Positions 29,720 to 38,672 of a DNA stretch of 64,000 nt are shown in pieces. The stretch is from Sphingomonas morindae. Lineage in GTDB: Bacteria; Pseudomonadota; Alphaproteobacteria; Sphingomonadales; Sphingomonadaceae. Every line of letters starts with the position of its first letter. The stretch's first letter is position 1. The stretch covers positions 2,496,001 through 2,560,000 of the forward strand of contig NZ_CP084930.1 in assembly GCF_023822065.1 (NCBI RefSeq). Reading direction: 5' to 3'. The notes under the pieces are model-generated. The model was not told where the DNA came from and searched no databases. It saw only the letters and a program-made list of their open reading frames with translations. Made by a program: the position numbers and the translations under genes.

Positions 29720-30026
29720 GGAACTCCGCTCCCAAATTGGTGCGCGTCACGAAGATGTTGCGCCGGTCACGCTCGTCGCGTTCGCGGCGCAGATAGCCGA
29801 GACGGCCGAGCGTGTTCAAGGCGCGCGTGATAACCGGTTTCGAGACGCTCAGCGTGCCGGCGAGGCCGCGCACGGTATGCGGTCCGTCGGTGCGATACAC
29901 CAACAGGAGCAGCGCCATCTGGCGATTGGTAAGGTCTGGCTGGCCGGAGCGGACATAGGCGACCAACGCCTCCATCCAGCTCCCGAGAGAATCTGTCCGC
30001 ACGCCGCATCCATCCTCTTGCCGCAC
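29646..30026 (-). CDS. MarR-family winged-helix regulator
   Basis: This 126-residue DNA-binding protein has a MarR-type winged helix: TNRQMALLLLVYRTDGPHTVRGLA leads into the recognition region SKPVITRALNTLGRLGYLRRERDERDRRN. The short length leaves little room for a ligand-binding dimer extension. The start is given as GTG at 30026; a GTG eight codons later is equally possible. The gene precedes and probably overlaps the NlpC/P60 gene, so it may regulate or simply be co-transcribed with it. Confidence 0.82.
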   Translation of the reverse strand: MRQEDGCGVRTDSLGSWMEALVAYVRSGQPDLTNRQMALLLLVYRTDGPHTVRGLAGTLSVSKPVITRALNTLGRLGYLRRERDERDRRNIFVTRTNLGAEFLEGFRRCIAGKERRRPQLVRSEQA

Positions 30027-30124
30027 TTATTGTCCGGTCTTGAGCAGAACACGCGGGCGGCGCGATCGTTTCATCATCGACCAAAAGACTTGGCCCGAAG
30101 CCGCAGATTTACGCGGGAAACACT

Positions 30125-30160
30125 GGCGGGCCGCGCGGCTTCTACTAGCGGCGGCCCGCC
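30125..30160. terminator. GC-rich hairpin downstream of the M17 peptidase gene
   Basis: GGCGGGCCGC (30125-30134) and GCGGCCCGCC (30151-30160) are perfect 10-bp inverted repeats with a 16-nt loop, starting 6 bp beyond the peptidase stop at 30166. It is probably a transcription end or mRNA 3' structure for that minus-strand gene; no T run follows. Confidence 0.45.
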
Positions 30161-30165
30161 CTGTC

Positions 30166-31563
30166 TCAACCCGCCGCCGCCGGCGCGAAGCGCGCCCGCA
30201 GCAGCGCCCAGGCGGCGCGCAGCCCCAGCGCCTCGCCGCCCTTGGGCCGGCCCGGCCGCGCCGTGGGCATCCAGGCGAAGGTGTCCAGATGCGCCCAGGG
30301 CGTGCCGGCGGGCACGAAGCGCTCGAGGAACAAGGCGGCGGTGATGCTGCCCGCGAAGCCGCCCTCGGGGGCGTTGTTCAGATCGGCGACATCGGATTTG
30401 AGCATGTCGCGATAGCCGGGCCAGAGCGGCAGCCGCCAGAGCGGATCGGCCGCCGCGGTGCCGGCGGCGAGCAGCGCCTCGGCGAGGCCATCGTCATTGG
30501 CGAAGAGCGCGGGCAGATCGGGGCCGAGCGCGACGCGCGCGGCGCCGGTCAGCGTCGCGAAGTCGAGCATCAGCGCGGGCGCGGCCTCGGCGGCGCGCGC
30601 CAGCGCATCGGCGAGGATCAGCCGGCCCTCGGCATCGGTATTGGCGATCTCCACCGACAGGCCCTTGCGCGAGCGGAAAATGTCGCCGGGCCGCATGGCA
30701 TCGCCGGCGATCGCATTCTCCACCGCCGGGATGAGCAGGTGCAGCCGCACCGGAAGGCGCGTGCGCATCACCAGCTCGGCCAGCGCGAGCGCATGGGCCG
30801 CGCCGCCCATATCCTTTTTCATCAGCCGCATGCCGCTGGCGGGCTTGATGTCCAGCCCGCCGCTGTCGAAGCAGACGCCCTTGCCGATCAGCGCCACGCG
30901 CGGGTGCGCGGCATCGCCCCATTCCAGCTCGATCAGGCGCGGACCGCGCGCGGCGCCGGCGGCGCGGCCCACCGCCGCGATCAGGGGAAAGTCGCTTTCC
31001 AGCGCGTCGCCCCGCGTCACCCGGGTGCTGGCGCCGCAGGCATTGGCGACGCTTTCCACCGCCGCCTGCAATTCGGCCGGTCCGAGATCATTGGCCGGCA
31101 TGTTGACGAGATCGCGGACGCGCGCCACCGCGCCGGCGAGCGCCAGCGCCTCGTCGATATGGGCGGCGTCCTGGGTCAGCAGGGCGCGCGGGGCGGCGGG
31201 CTCGGCCTCGCTGCGATAGCGATCGAAGCGATGCTGGGCGAGCAGCCAGCCCAGCGCGGCGCCGGCCGGCAGCGGCTCGGAGAGGCGATAGCTGCCCTCC
31301 GGCAGCCGCGCGGCGGCGGCGGCGAGATCGAAGGGATCCGGCGCCTCGCCCACGCCGAGCACGGCGGACCATTCCTCGGCCTTGAGCCCCGGCAGGATCG
31401 CGAACTCGCCCGGCTTGGCCTTGAAGCCGGCGGCGCCGGTGGCGGCGCGCACGCGCTCGGGCTGGGTGCCGAGCCATTCCTCCAGCTGGGCGGCGCGAAC
31501 GAGTTGGATGACATGGGCGGCCTGCCCGCGATCGGGCAGGAGGAGCGCGGAAAAATCGGTCAT
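30166..31563 (-). CDS. M17 leucyl aminopeptidase family protein
   Basis: This 465-residue metallopeptidase has the M17 two-metal site: Lys228 and Asp233 (GKGVCFDSGGLDIK), Asp251 (KKDMGG) and the signature NTDAEGRL at 308-315, whose Arg is catalytic. These enzymes remove N-terminal residues from peptides and act in the cytoplasm. ATG at 31563 is preferred because the conserved N-terminal domain starts there; an ATG at 31602 adds 13 residues. It lies just after rimO on the same strand. Confidence 0.92.
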   Translation of the reverse strand: MTDFSALLLPDRGQAAHVIQLVRAAQLEEWLGTQPERVRAATGAAGFKAKPGEFAILPGLKAEEWSAVLGVGEAPDPFDLAAAAARLPEGSYRLSEPLPAGAALGWLLAQHRFDRYRSEAEPAAPRALLTQDAAHIDEALALAGAVARVRDLVNMPANDLGPAELQAAVESVANACGASTRVTRGDALESDFPLIAAVGRAAGAARGPRLIELEWGDAAHPRVALIGKGVCFDSGGLDIKPASGMRLMKKDMGGAAHALALAELVMRTRLPVRLHLLIPAVENAIAGDAMRPGDIFRSRKGLSVEIANTDAEGRLILADALARAAEAAPALMLDFATLTGAARVALGPDLPALFANDDGLAEALLAAGTAAADPLWRLPLWPGYRDMLKSDVADLNNAPEGGFAGSITAALFLERFVPAGTPWAHLDTFAWMPTARPGRPKGGEALGLRAAWALLRARFAPAAAG

Positions 31564-31605
31564 AGGCCAGTGGTAACGCGCGAAATCGCCGGCGTCATCC
31601 ATGGC

Positions 31606-32937
31606 TCAGGCGCGCGGCACTCCATAAAGATCGTGCTCGTCCGCATCCTCGATGCGGACCGGCACGATGGCGCCCGGCGCGAGATGCCCCGCATCGCGCA
31701 GATGGACCTCGCCGTCGATCTCCGGCGCATCGGCCTTGGAGCGGCCGCTCGCCCCGTCGCCATCGACGCGATCGATGATGACGTCGAGCGTGCGCCCCAC
31801 CTTGGCCCGGAGCTTGGCGGCGGAAATGGCGGCGGTCTTCGCCATCAGCCGCGCATAGCGCTCCTCCTTGACCGGCTCGGGCACCGGATCGGGCAGGGCG
31901 TTGGCGGCGGCGCCGGCGACGGGCTCGAAGCGGAAGGCGCCCACACGATCCAGCTGCGCCTCGTCCAGCCACTCGAGAAGATATTCGAAATCGGCCTCGG
32001 TCTCCCCCGGAAAGCCGACCACGAAGGTGGAGCGCAGCGCGATATCGGGGCAGATCGCGCGCCACGCGCGGATCCGATCCAGCACCTTGGCATCATTGGC
32101 CGGGCGCTTCATCCGCCGCAGCACCGCCGGGGCGGCGTGCTGGAAGGGGATATCCAGATAGGGCAGCACCAGCCCCTCGGCCATCAGCGGGATCAGCTGA
32201 TCGACATGGGGATAGGGATAGACATAATGGAGCCGCACCCAGGCGCCGAGCCCGCCCAGCGCGCGGGCGAGATCGGTGAGATGCGCGCGCACCGCGCCGC
32301 CGCCCTTCAGCGGATAGTCGGCATGGCGCAGATCGAGGCCATAGGCGGACGTATCCTGGCTGATCACCAGCAGCTCGCGCGTGCCGGCGGCGACCAGCTT
32401 CTCCGCCTCGCGCAGGATCGCGTCCGGCCGGCGGCTGGCGAGATCGCCGCGCAGCGCCGGAATGATGCAGAAGCTGCAGCGATGGTTGCAGCCCTCCGAG
32501 ATCTTCAGATAGCTGTAATGCCGGGGCGTGAGCTTGAGATCGCGCTCGGGCACGAGATCGACAAAGGGGGAGGGTGGCACCGGCGCCGCCTCATGCACCG
32601 CGCCCACCACCTGCTCATATTGATGCGCGCCGGTGACGGCGAGCACCTGCGGGAAGCGGCTGCGGATCACCTCGGCCTCGGCGCCCATGCAGCCGGTGAC
32701 GATCACCCGCCCATTCTCCGCGATCGCCTCGCCGATCGCCTCGAGGCTTTCCTCCTTGGCGCTGTCGAGAAAGCCGCAGGTGTTGACCAGCACCACGTCC
32801 GCGCCGGCATAATCCGGGGACAGGGCATAGCCATCGGCGCGGAGCTTGGTGAGGATGCGCTCGGAATCGACGAGATTCTTCGGGCAGCCGAGCGAGACCA
32901 TGCCGACTTTGGGCGGGAGGGGAAGTTCACGTGCCAT
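31606..32937 (-). CDS. rimO: Ribosomal protein S12 methylthiotransferase
   Basis: RimO is a radical SAM methylthiotransferase that modifies Asp of ribosomal protein S12. The 443-residue protein has the N-terminal UPF0004 cysteines 18, 54 and 83 (LGCPKN, NTCGF, TGCMG), which bind the second cluster. The radical SAM cluster is Cys150, Cys154 and Cys157 (CNHRCSFC), followed by a C-terminal TRAM domain. The [12 protein letters not shown] start and the QDTSAYG segment separate it from MiaB. The start is ATG at 32937; eight residues upstream in frame are unlikely to be translated. Confidence 0.95.
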   Translation of the reverse strand: MARELPLPPKVGMVSLGCPKNLVDSERILTKLRADGYALSPDYAGADVVLVNTCGFLDSAKEESLEAIGEAIAENGRVIVTGCMGAEAEVIRSRFPQVLAVTGAHQYEQVVGAVHEAAPVPPSPFVDLVPERDLKLTPRHYSYLKISEGCNHRCSFCIIPALRGDLASRRPDAILREAEKLVAAGTRELLVISQDTSAYGLDLRHADYPLKGGGAVRAHLTDLARALGGLGAWVRLHYVYPYPHVDQLIPLMAEGLVLPYLDIPFQHAAPAVLRRMKRPANDAKVLDRIRAWRAICPDIALRSTFVVGFPGETEADFEYLLEWLDEAQLDRVGAFRFEPVAGAAANALPDPVPEPVKEERYARLMAKTAAISAAKLRAKVGRTLDVIIDRVDGDGASGRSKADAPEIDGEVHLRDAGHLAPGAIVPVRIEDADEHDLYGVPRA

Positions 32938-32988
32938 GGGAGCGCGCGCACATAGGCGCATGAACGCGATTTTGCGAGTCTTGCCGCG

Positions 32989-34152
32989 TCAGGCGATGCT
33001 GACCCGGTTGCGGCCTTCCGTCTTGGAGCGGTACAGGGCGGTATCGGCCTGATCCTCGGCCTGGGCGAGCAGCGCGCCGCAGGGTTCGTCCCGGTCTAGC
33101 CGGATCTCGGCCACCCCGAAGCTGGTCGTCACGGTCAACGGCAGGTCGAGCGCGGGATGGCCGTTCATGATCTCGGCGCGGATCGCCTCCACCGTCGCCT
33201 CGGCCGTCTCGGCGGAGCGGCCGAGCAGCAGCAGCGCGAATTCCTCGCCGCCGACGCGCGCCACGATATCGCCCTGGCGCAACCCGACGCTGAGCCGGTC
33301 CGCGACATAGCGCAGCGTGCGATCACCGGCGCGGTGGCCGTGGCGATCGTTGATCGCCTTGAAATGATCGATATCCGCCACCGTCAGCACGGCACGGCCG
33401 CGCGCCCGCGCGGCGGCGCCGAGCGCGCGCGCCGCGGCCGCCTCGAACCCGCGCCGGTTCAGCAATCCCGTCAGCGGATCGCGCGCCGCCTGGTGGCGCA
33501 GCTCGCGCGCGAGATCGGAGGCGAGCAGCAGCACCGTCGCGACGCCCACGCAGATCACGCCCGGCGGCAGCGCCATGGCGAGCAGCCCGACATAGAGCAT
33601 CGCGATCCCCGCCGAGGCGGGCCAGCTCACCGCGAGGAAGGTGAGCAGGCTGGTGGCCAGTTCCAGCGCCGCGAGCAGCCCCATCGCCGCCATGGTCGCG
33701 CGCTCGGCGGCATCGGCGGCGCGCGCCTGCGGCCGGATCGCCCACAAGGCCGTGAGCAGGCAGAAGGCCGAGAAGCTGGTGGCGCTGGCGAGGCCGATCG
33801 CCTTGAGCCCGGGCACCGGCACGGTCGCGGCGATGAACAGCGATTCGATCAGCGCGGCGGCGGCGAGGCGCCACGGCCGGACCGGGCGGCAGGCCCGCTG
33901 CCGCGCCCCGGCCACCACCAGAGGCCCGGGCAGGACGACGAGCACGAAGCTCAGGATCACCAGCGGCACGGGCCGGCCGATCGCGATATCGATCAGATTG
34001 ACCACGCTCTGCACCGCGCTCAGCCCATAAGCGAGGCCCCAGCTCGCCGCATGGCGCGGGCGGCCGAAACTGATCCAGCCGAGCAGCATCGCCGCGCACA
34101 TGACGAGGCTGGCGAAGAACAGCGCGCCCAGCGTGAGCAGCGGCGTCGCCAC
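32989..34152 (-). CDS. Membrane-bound diguanylate cyclase (GGDEF)
   Basis: This 387-residue protein has an N-terminal membrane region of about six helices (1-215) and a C-terminal GGDEF domain. The active site reads GGEEF at 301-305. The inhibitory I-site RxxD (RQGD, 292-295) sits five residues before it, so it should both make and be product-inhibited by cyclic di-GMP. DPLTGLLNRRG begins the domain. The start is GTG at 34152, 6 bp after the NlpD-like gene. Possible c-di-GMP effectors in the window include the PilZ protein at 39.3 kb and the exopolysaccharide locus. Confidence 0.92.
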   Translation of the reverse strand: MATPLLTLGALFFASLVMCAAMLLGWISFGRPRHAASWGLAYGLSAVQSVVNLIDIAIGRPVPLVILSFVLVVLPGPLVVAGARQRACRPVRPWRLAAAALIESLFIAATVPVPGLKAIGLASATSFSAFCLLTALWAIRPQARAADAAERATMAAMGLLAALELATSLLTFLAVSWPASAGIAMLYVGLLAMALPPGVICVGVATVLLLASDLARELRHQAARDPLTGLLNRRGFEAAAARALGAAARARGRAVLTVADIDHFKAINDRHGHRAGDRTLRYVADRLSVGLRQGDIVARVGGEEFALLLLGRSAETAEATVEAIRAEIMNGHPALDLPLTVTTSFGVAEIRLDRDEPCGALLAQAEDQADTALYRSKTEGRNRVSIA

Positions 34153-34158
34153 CGGCGA

Positions 34159-35244
34159 TCAGCCGCGCGCAGGGAGATAGCGCAGCGGATCCACCGGGGT
34201 GCGCTTGGCGCGCATCTCGAAGTGGAGCTGCGGGCGATTGACCGAGCCGGTGGCGCCGGCATGGCCGATCACCTCGCCGCGTTTCACCGCCTGGCCGCGC
34301 GTGACGAGGATATCCTCGGCATGGCCATAGGCGGTGATCCAGCCATCGCCATGCTTGAGCAGGATGAGGCCGCCATAGACGGCGATCGCCGACCCCGCAT
34401 AGGCGACCACGCCATCGGCGGCGGCGCGGATCGGCGTGCCGCGCTCGGCGGCGATGTTGATGCCGTCGTTGCGGCGGCCATCGCCGGCGGGGCCGAAGCG
34501 GCCGATGATGGCGCCGGTCAGCGGCCAGTCGAAGCGGCCGGCGAAGCGGCTCGGCTCGGCCACGGCCTTGCTGGTCGGCACCGGGCGCGCGGGCGAGGCG
34601 CTGGGCCGCGCGGGCGCCTCGCTGGGCGCGATCGCCGGCTCGGACCCGGTGGCGAGATCGTCGATGTCGAGCTGGAAGGCGCGGGCGCGATCCTCGAGCG
34701 ACATCGCCGCCACCTCGCGCGCGCTCGGCAGCTGCAGCCGCTGGCCGGTGCGTAGAATGTAGGGCGGCTGCAGATCGTTGATCGTCGCCACGTCGGACCA
34801 GGACACGCCATAGGCGCGCGCGATCGCGACGCCGCTCTCGCCGGCGCGGACGAGATGGTAGCGGCCGCCGGGGATGGTCAGCCGCTGGCCGGTGCGGACC
34901 AGGAAGGGCGGGGCGAGATGATTGGCGCGCGCGATCGCCTCCGAGCCGGCGCCGGTGCGGTTGCCGATGCTGCGCAGCGTATCGCCGGCGCGCACGACAT
35001 AGACGGAGTCGGGAATGGTCGCGGCGTCGGGCGTCACCGGCCGCGTCGCCCAGGCGGGGGCGGGCTGGCGGACGGTGCGCGGCGACGCCCGATGGGGCGG
35101 CGGGCTGGGCGGAGGCGCGGAGGGCGGCGGCGCGGGCGGGGGCGGCACCGGCCGATAGGGACGATCCCCGCCCATCTGGGGGATGCAGCCGCTCACCAGC
35201 ATGGCGGCGGCGAGCGCGGCCACTCCGCGCGAGACTGACGCCAT
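34159..35244 (-). CDS. NlpD-like lipoprotein with two LysM domains and degenerate M23 domain
   Basis: The 361-residue precursor has a lipoprotein signal with lipobox LVSGC (Cys20) and a Pro-rich linker. Two LysM peptidoglycan-binding modules follow (about 80-126 and 127-175), then an M23/LytM domain (about 245-355). In the M23 domain the usual first His-x3-Asp zinc motif reads NDGIN, so two metal ligands are missing, whereas GHAED and LHFEMR remain. NlpD has the same kind of degeneracy and acts as an activator of division amidases. The start is ATG at 35244. It follows serS on the same strand. Confidence 0.86.
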   Translation of the reverse strand: MASVSRGVAALAAAMLVSGCIPQMGGDRPYRPVPPPPAPPPSAPPPSPPPHRASPRTVRQPAPAWATRPVTPDAATIPDSVYVVRAGDTLRSIGNRTGAGSEAIARANHLAPPFLVRTGQRLTIPGGRYHLVRAGESGVAIARAYGVSWSDVATINDLQPPYILRTGQRLQLPSAREVAAMSLEDRARAFQLDIDDLATGSEPAIAPSEAPARPSASPARPVPTSKAVAEPSRFAGRFDWPLTGAIIGRFGPAGDGRRNDGINIAAERGTPIRAAADGVVAYAGSAIAVYGGLILLKHGDGWITAYGHAEDILVTRGQAVKRGEVIGHAGATGSVNRPQLHFEMRAKRTPVDPLRYLPARG

Positions 35245-35310
35245 GCTACGACCCCCCACCCACAGGTGCGGCGTGTGTAGCGATCGCGGCAAGGGCTGCC
35301 AACCGCCCGC

Positions 35311-36591
35311 TCAGGCCGGGATCAGCGCCTCGACCCCGCCCATATAGGGGCGGAGCATCTCGGGCACGCGCACCGCGCCATCGGCCTCCTGGTAATTTTC
35401 GAGCACCGCGACGAGCGCGCGCCCCACCGCCAGCCCCGAGCCGTTGAGGCTGTGGAGGAAGCGCGTGCCCTTGGTCTCGCCGGCGGGGCGGAAGCGCGCA
35501 TCCATGCGCCGCGCCTGGAAATCGCGGCAGGTGGAGCAGGAGGAAATCTCCCGATAGCGGCGCTGGCCGGGGAGCCACACTTCGAGATCATAGGTGCGCG
35601 CGGCGGAGAAGCCCATGTCGCCGGTGCAGAGCAGCATGCGGCGATAGGGCAGGCCGAGGGCTTCGAGCACGCTCTCGGCGGCGGCGGTCATCCGCTCATG
35701 CTCGGCATCGGAGGCATCGGGGGTGGTGAGCGAGACCAGCTCCACCTTGTCGAACTGGTGCTGGCGCACCATGCCGCGCGTATCCCGGCCCGCAGCGCCC
35801 GCCTCGGCGCGGAAACAGGGGGTGAGCGCCACGAAGCGGAGCGGCAGCTCGGCCTCGCTCAGCAGCTTGCCCGCGACATAATTGGTGAGGCTCACCTCGG
35901 CGGTGGGGATCAGCCAGCGATCGTCGGTGGTGTGGAACAGATCCTCGGCGAATTTCGGCAGCTGCGCGGTGCCGTAGAGCGCGTTGGCGCGGACCAGCAG
36001 CGGCGGCGCCACCTCGGTATAGCCGTGCCGCTCGACCTGCCAGTCCAGCATGAACTGGCCGAGCGCGCGCGCCAGCCGCGCCACCTGGCCCTTGAGATAG
36101 ACGAAGCGCGCCCCGGCGATGGCGGCGGCGCTGTCGAAATCCATGCCGAGCCGCAGGCCGAGCGCATCATGCTCGCGCGCGGGAAAATCGGGCTCGGCGG
36201 GCGTGCCCCAGCGTTTCTGCTCGACATTCCCCGCCTCGTCGGCGCCCTCGGGAACGCCCTCGGCGGCGCTGTTGGGCAGCGTTTCCAGCAGCGTCTTCAG
36301 GGACTCGGCGGCGGTGGCCTCGTCGGCTTCGGCGGCGGCGATGGCATCCTTGAGCCGCGCCACCTCGCCTTGCAGCGCCTCGCCCGCCGCGCGATCGCCG
36401 CCGGCAAAGGCCTTGCCGATCTCCTTGGACAGGCGATTGCGCTCCGCCTGCGCGGTCTCGGCGGCCTGGGCGGCGCGGCGGCGGCCGCTGTCGAGCGCGA
36501 CGAATTGCTCGACATCGAAGGCGGCGCCGCGCCGGGCCATGGCGGCGGCGAAGGCGGCGGGATCGTCGCGGATCGTGCGGATATCGTGCAT
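35311..36591 (-). CDS. serS: Seryl-tRNA synthetase
   Basis: This class II aminoacyl-tRNA synthetase charges tRNA-Ser. The 426-residue protein has an N-terminal antiparallel coiled coil (about 25-105) that binds the long variable arm. Class II motif 2 contains [25 protein letters not shown] and motif 3 [21 protein letters not shown] at 36591 starts the conserved MHDIR N terminus; the frame remains open further upstream without homology. The NlpD-like lipoprotein gene follows 66 bp downstream. Confidence 0.97.
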   Translation of the reverse strand: MHDIRTIRDDPAAFAAAMARRGAAFDVEQFVALDSGRRRAAQAAETAQAERNRLSKEIGKAFAGGDRAAGEALQGEVARLKDAIAAAEADEATAAESLKTLLETLPNSAAEGVPEGADEAGNVEQKRWGTPAEPDFPAREHDALGLRLGMDFDSAAAIAGARFVYLKGQVARLARALGQFMLDWQVERHGYTEVAPPLLVRANALYGTAQLPKFAEDLFHTTDDRWLIPTAEVSLTNYVAGKLLSEAELPLRFVALTPCFRAEAGAAGRDTRGMVRQHQFDKVELVSLTTPDASDAEHERMTAAAESVLEALGLPYRRMLLCTGDMGFSAARTYDLEVWLPGQRRYREISSCSTCRDFQARRMDARFRPAGETKGTRFLHSLNGSGLAVGRALVAVLENYQEADGAVRVPEMLRPYMGGVEALIPA

Positions 36592-36913
36592 GGGATGGCT
36601 ATGGCGGCGGCGGAAGAGCCGCGCAAGCCTGACGGCCCGGCCCCGAGGGGCGGCGTTTCGCACGGCCGCAGCGCGCGCCGCGGCGGTTGTTCGCGGGGCG
36701 GGCGCAGGCGGCGGAGCGGCTTCGGGGCGGGGGCGAGAAAAACCGGGCGTTCCGATGGCGTCCGGCAGGATGAACAGGCACAAAACCATGTCTGCGTCCG
36801 CACAAGCGGCGCAACTCATCCCCTTTCCCGCACAATTCGTCCACAAAGCGCGTGCACATACTGATTTGAATGCGTTTTTAGATCCTCGGATTATTCGCAA
36901 GTGGGAGCGACAC
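36592..36913. other. Divergent intergenic region upstream of serS and the repeat protein
   Basis: These 322 bp hold no convincing gene. The half nearest serS is GC-rich and its open frames look like shadows. The half nearest the repeat protein is more AT-rich and contains the promoter candidate listed separately. Confidence 0.5.
36866..36894 (+). promoter_or_regulatory. Candidate sigma-70-type promoter for the secreted repeat protein
   Basis: A TTGAAT hexamer (36866-36871) and a GATTAT hexamer (36889-36894) are separated by exactly 17 bp in an unusually AT-rich patch. The predicted start point is near 36901 and GGGAG precedes the ATG at 36914. This would leave a very short leader. It is a sequence-based guess only. 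Confidence 0.45.
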
Positions 36914-37531
36914 ATGACCAAGACGACCATTCTGGCGGCTGCCAGCGCCTTTGGCTTGATCGCCGCGACGCCGTTGTTCGCGCAGACCGCGCCCGCCGCG
37001 GCGCCGGCCGATGGCGCGGCGACCAGCGCCCCCGCCGTGGCGCAGGGCGCGACCGTCTATGATCCGCAGGGCGGCACGGTGGGCACGGTGGAAAGCGTGG
37101 ACGGCGATTTCGTCGTGCTGGCGACCGCCGCCAACAAGGTGCGGCTGCCCAAGTCCAGCTTCGGCACCGGCCCCAAGGGGCCGATGATCGCGATGACGGC
37201 GGCGCAGCTGGATCAGGCGGCGGCGCAGGCCATGCCGCAGGGCGCGGCGGCCGCGGGCGCGGCGGCCGGAGCGACGGCCTCGGCGAACACCCAGCCCAAC
37301 GTCGCCAAGGGCGCGCAGGTGACGGATACGCAGGGCGGCGCGGTCGGCACCGTCGCCGAGGTGGACAGCCAGTTCGCCACGGTCGAGCTTGCCACCGGCG
37401 GCAAGGTGCGGCTGCCGGTTTCGGCGTTCGGCGCGGGCCTGAATGGCGGGCTGCGCGTGGCGATGACGGCGCAGCAGCTCAGCGCGGCGGCCTCGGCGGC
37501 CGGTGGCGCGGGCAAGCCCGGCGCCAGCTGA
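36914..37531 (+). CDS. Secreted hypothetical protein with two PRC-barrel-like repeats
   Basis: The 205-residue precursor has a clear signal peptide (about 1-23, ending LFAQ). The mature part contains two similar units of about 60 residues, at roughly 44-103 and 130-190. Each has the pattern GA-x-V-x-D-x-QGG-x-VGTV, a strand pair, KVRLP-x-S-x-FG and MTA-x-QL. An Ala-rich linker joins them. The unit resembles a PRC-barrel-like small beta domain, but I cannot name the family with certainty. The start is ATG at 36914 with GGGAG 7-8 nt upstream. It is convergent with the candidate PEP-CTERM gene. Confidence 0.8.
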   Translation: MTKTTILAAASAFGLIAATPLFAQTAPAAAPADGAATSAPAVAQGATVYDPQGGTVGTVESVDGDFVVLATAANKVRLPKSSFGTGPKGPMIAMTAAQLDQAAAQAMPQGAAAAGAAAGATASANTQPNVAKGAQVTDTQGGAVGTVAEVDSQFATVELATGGKVRLPVSAFGAGLNGGLRVAMTAQQLSAAASAAGGAGKPGAS

Positions 37532-37570
37532 GGCGAGGCGATCGGCGGCGCGGCGCGGCGCCGCCGGCGC

Positions 37571-38395
37571 TCAGGAGGATTTGCGCGCGCGGCGCCCGGC
37601 CCAGATCCCGCGCGCCAGAATGGCGGCCGCGCCGCCGCCGAACAGCAGCAGCATGGGCGGGGCGGGCACGTCGGTGGGCGGCCCGTTGGGCGGCGGCGGC
37701 CCGCTCGATCCCGACGAGGTCGAGCCGGTCGAGCCGGTGCTGGAGCCGGTCGAGGTGGAGCCGGTGGAGCCGGTGCTTGAGCCCGACGAGGTCGAGCCGG
37801 TGCTCGATCCCGACGAGGTCGAGGTGGAGGAGCCGGTGCTGGAGCCGGTCGAGGTGGAGCCGGTCGAGCCGGTGCTGGAGCCCGACGAGGTCGAGGTCGA
37901 GCTGGACGAACTCGTGCTCGACCCCGAGGATGTCGAGGTTGACGAACTCGTGCTTCCGCCGTTCGAGGTCGAGGAGCCGGTCGAGCTGGAGCCGCCGGAC
38001 GTGGTGACGATCACGCCGCTCGACGTGCCGCCGCCCCAGAAGCCGCCGCCGCCGAAGAAGGAGCCGAAGGCGCCGCCGATCGGTGCCGCCGCCGCGAGCG
38101 GCGTTCCCGTCGCGACCGGGGCGACCGGCGCCACCGCGCCGCCCGCGATCGGCGCGGCGACCGGATCGGTCAGCGCCACGGTGGTGGGCAGGCAGGTGGT
38201 GGTGGTCGTGACGGTGCGTCGCACATGCGGCGCGGGATGGCCGGCATAATAGGCCGCGTGCGGCCTGGGCGCGACCTTCTTGTACGAGACGCGGGCGACG
38301 GGCGGGCGCTCGGCATAATGAACCGCGCCGCCGCCGACCAACGCGCCACCGGCGGCGCAGGCCGTCAGTTTCGCGAGCGCCATACGTACCGACAT
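37571..38395 (-). CDS. Candidate PEP-CTERM (exosortase substrate) protein with Ser/Thr/Gly-rich body
   Basis: This 274-residue protein has an N-terminal hydrophobic export segment (about 8-23) and a basic His-rich region. A Gly-rich stretch is followed by about 100 residues of almost pure Ser, Thr and Gly (about 135-240). The C terminus has the three-part layout of a sorting tail: VPAPP, then hydrophobic MLLLFGGGAAAILA, then a basic end with RRARK. This resembles the VPAP-type PEP-CTERM tail of sphingomonads, processed by XrtA, which is encoded at 57.9 kb. The body is a likely O-glycosylation target. The start is ATG at 38395. Confidence 0.75.
   Translation of the reverse strand: MSVRMALAKLTACAAGGALVGGGAVHYAERPPVARVSYKKVAPRPHAAYYAGHPAPHVRRTVTTTTTCLPTTVALTDPVAAPIAGGAVAPVAPVATGTPLAAAAPIGGAFGSFFGGGGFWGGGTSSGVIVTTSGGSSSTGSSTSNGGSTSSSTSTSSGSSTSSSSSTSTSSGSSTGSTGSTSTGSSTGSSTSTSSGSSTGSTSSGSSTGSTGSTSTGSSTGSTGSTSSGSSGPPPPNGPPTDVPAPPMLLLFGGGAAAILARGIWAGRRARKSS
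37700..37975. repeat. Low-complexity degenerate tandem repeat inside the PEP-CTERM-like gene
   Basis: The region consists of short imperfect units of the type GAGCCGGTGCTGGAGCC, GTCGAGGTGGAGCC and CCCGACGAGGTCGAG (plus strand), which on the minus strand encode GSSTGST and TSTSSGS runs. Such repeats can change length by slippage, in steps that keep frame when multiples of three are gained or lost. All visible units here are multiples of three. Confidence 0.7.
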
Positions 38396-38672
38396 CGTTT
38401 CTTGCCCCTTGCCATCGCCCGATCGCCCCGGTTCCACCGGCTGTGCCCCCGGGACTATCTCCACCAATGCGAATTATCTCTTAATCGCAAGCGGCTGCAC
38501 TCAAGTCGCGAGTGAGTGCCGTCCCGATTTGGGGCCAAGCGCGGCGGCGGCGCGGCGTTCCTGGCCAGCTTGTGCGCGCTGCAACCGGCCGGTATAGGCG
38601 CCGCGGGGCAACGGGGCGTCCCAATGGCGGCGTGTAGCGCCGTCGGTCGGGCGTGAGTGGCGCGGAGGCGAC

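Noticed and set aside
29601-32955. Very long plus-strand open frame (more than 900 codons) opposite the peptidase and rimO genes
   Set aside because: Composition is that of an antisense shadow with no domain pattern, and the minus-strand genes have complete catalytic motifs.
37503-38249. Long plus-strand open frame rich in Asp, Glu, Val and Pro across the repeat region, antisense to the PEP-CTERM-like gene
   Set aside because: It arises from the low-complexity repeats, overlaps the end of the secreted repeat protein, has no ribosome site or signal, whereas the minus-strand frame has an export segment and a sorting-like tail.
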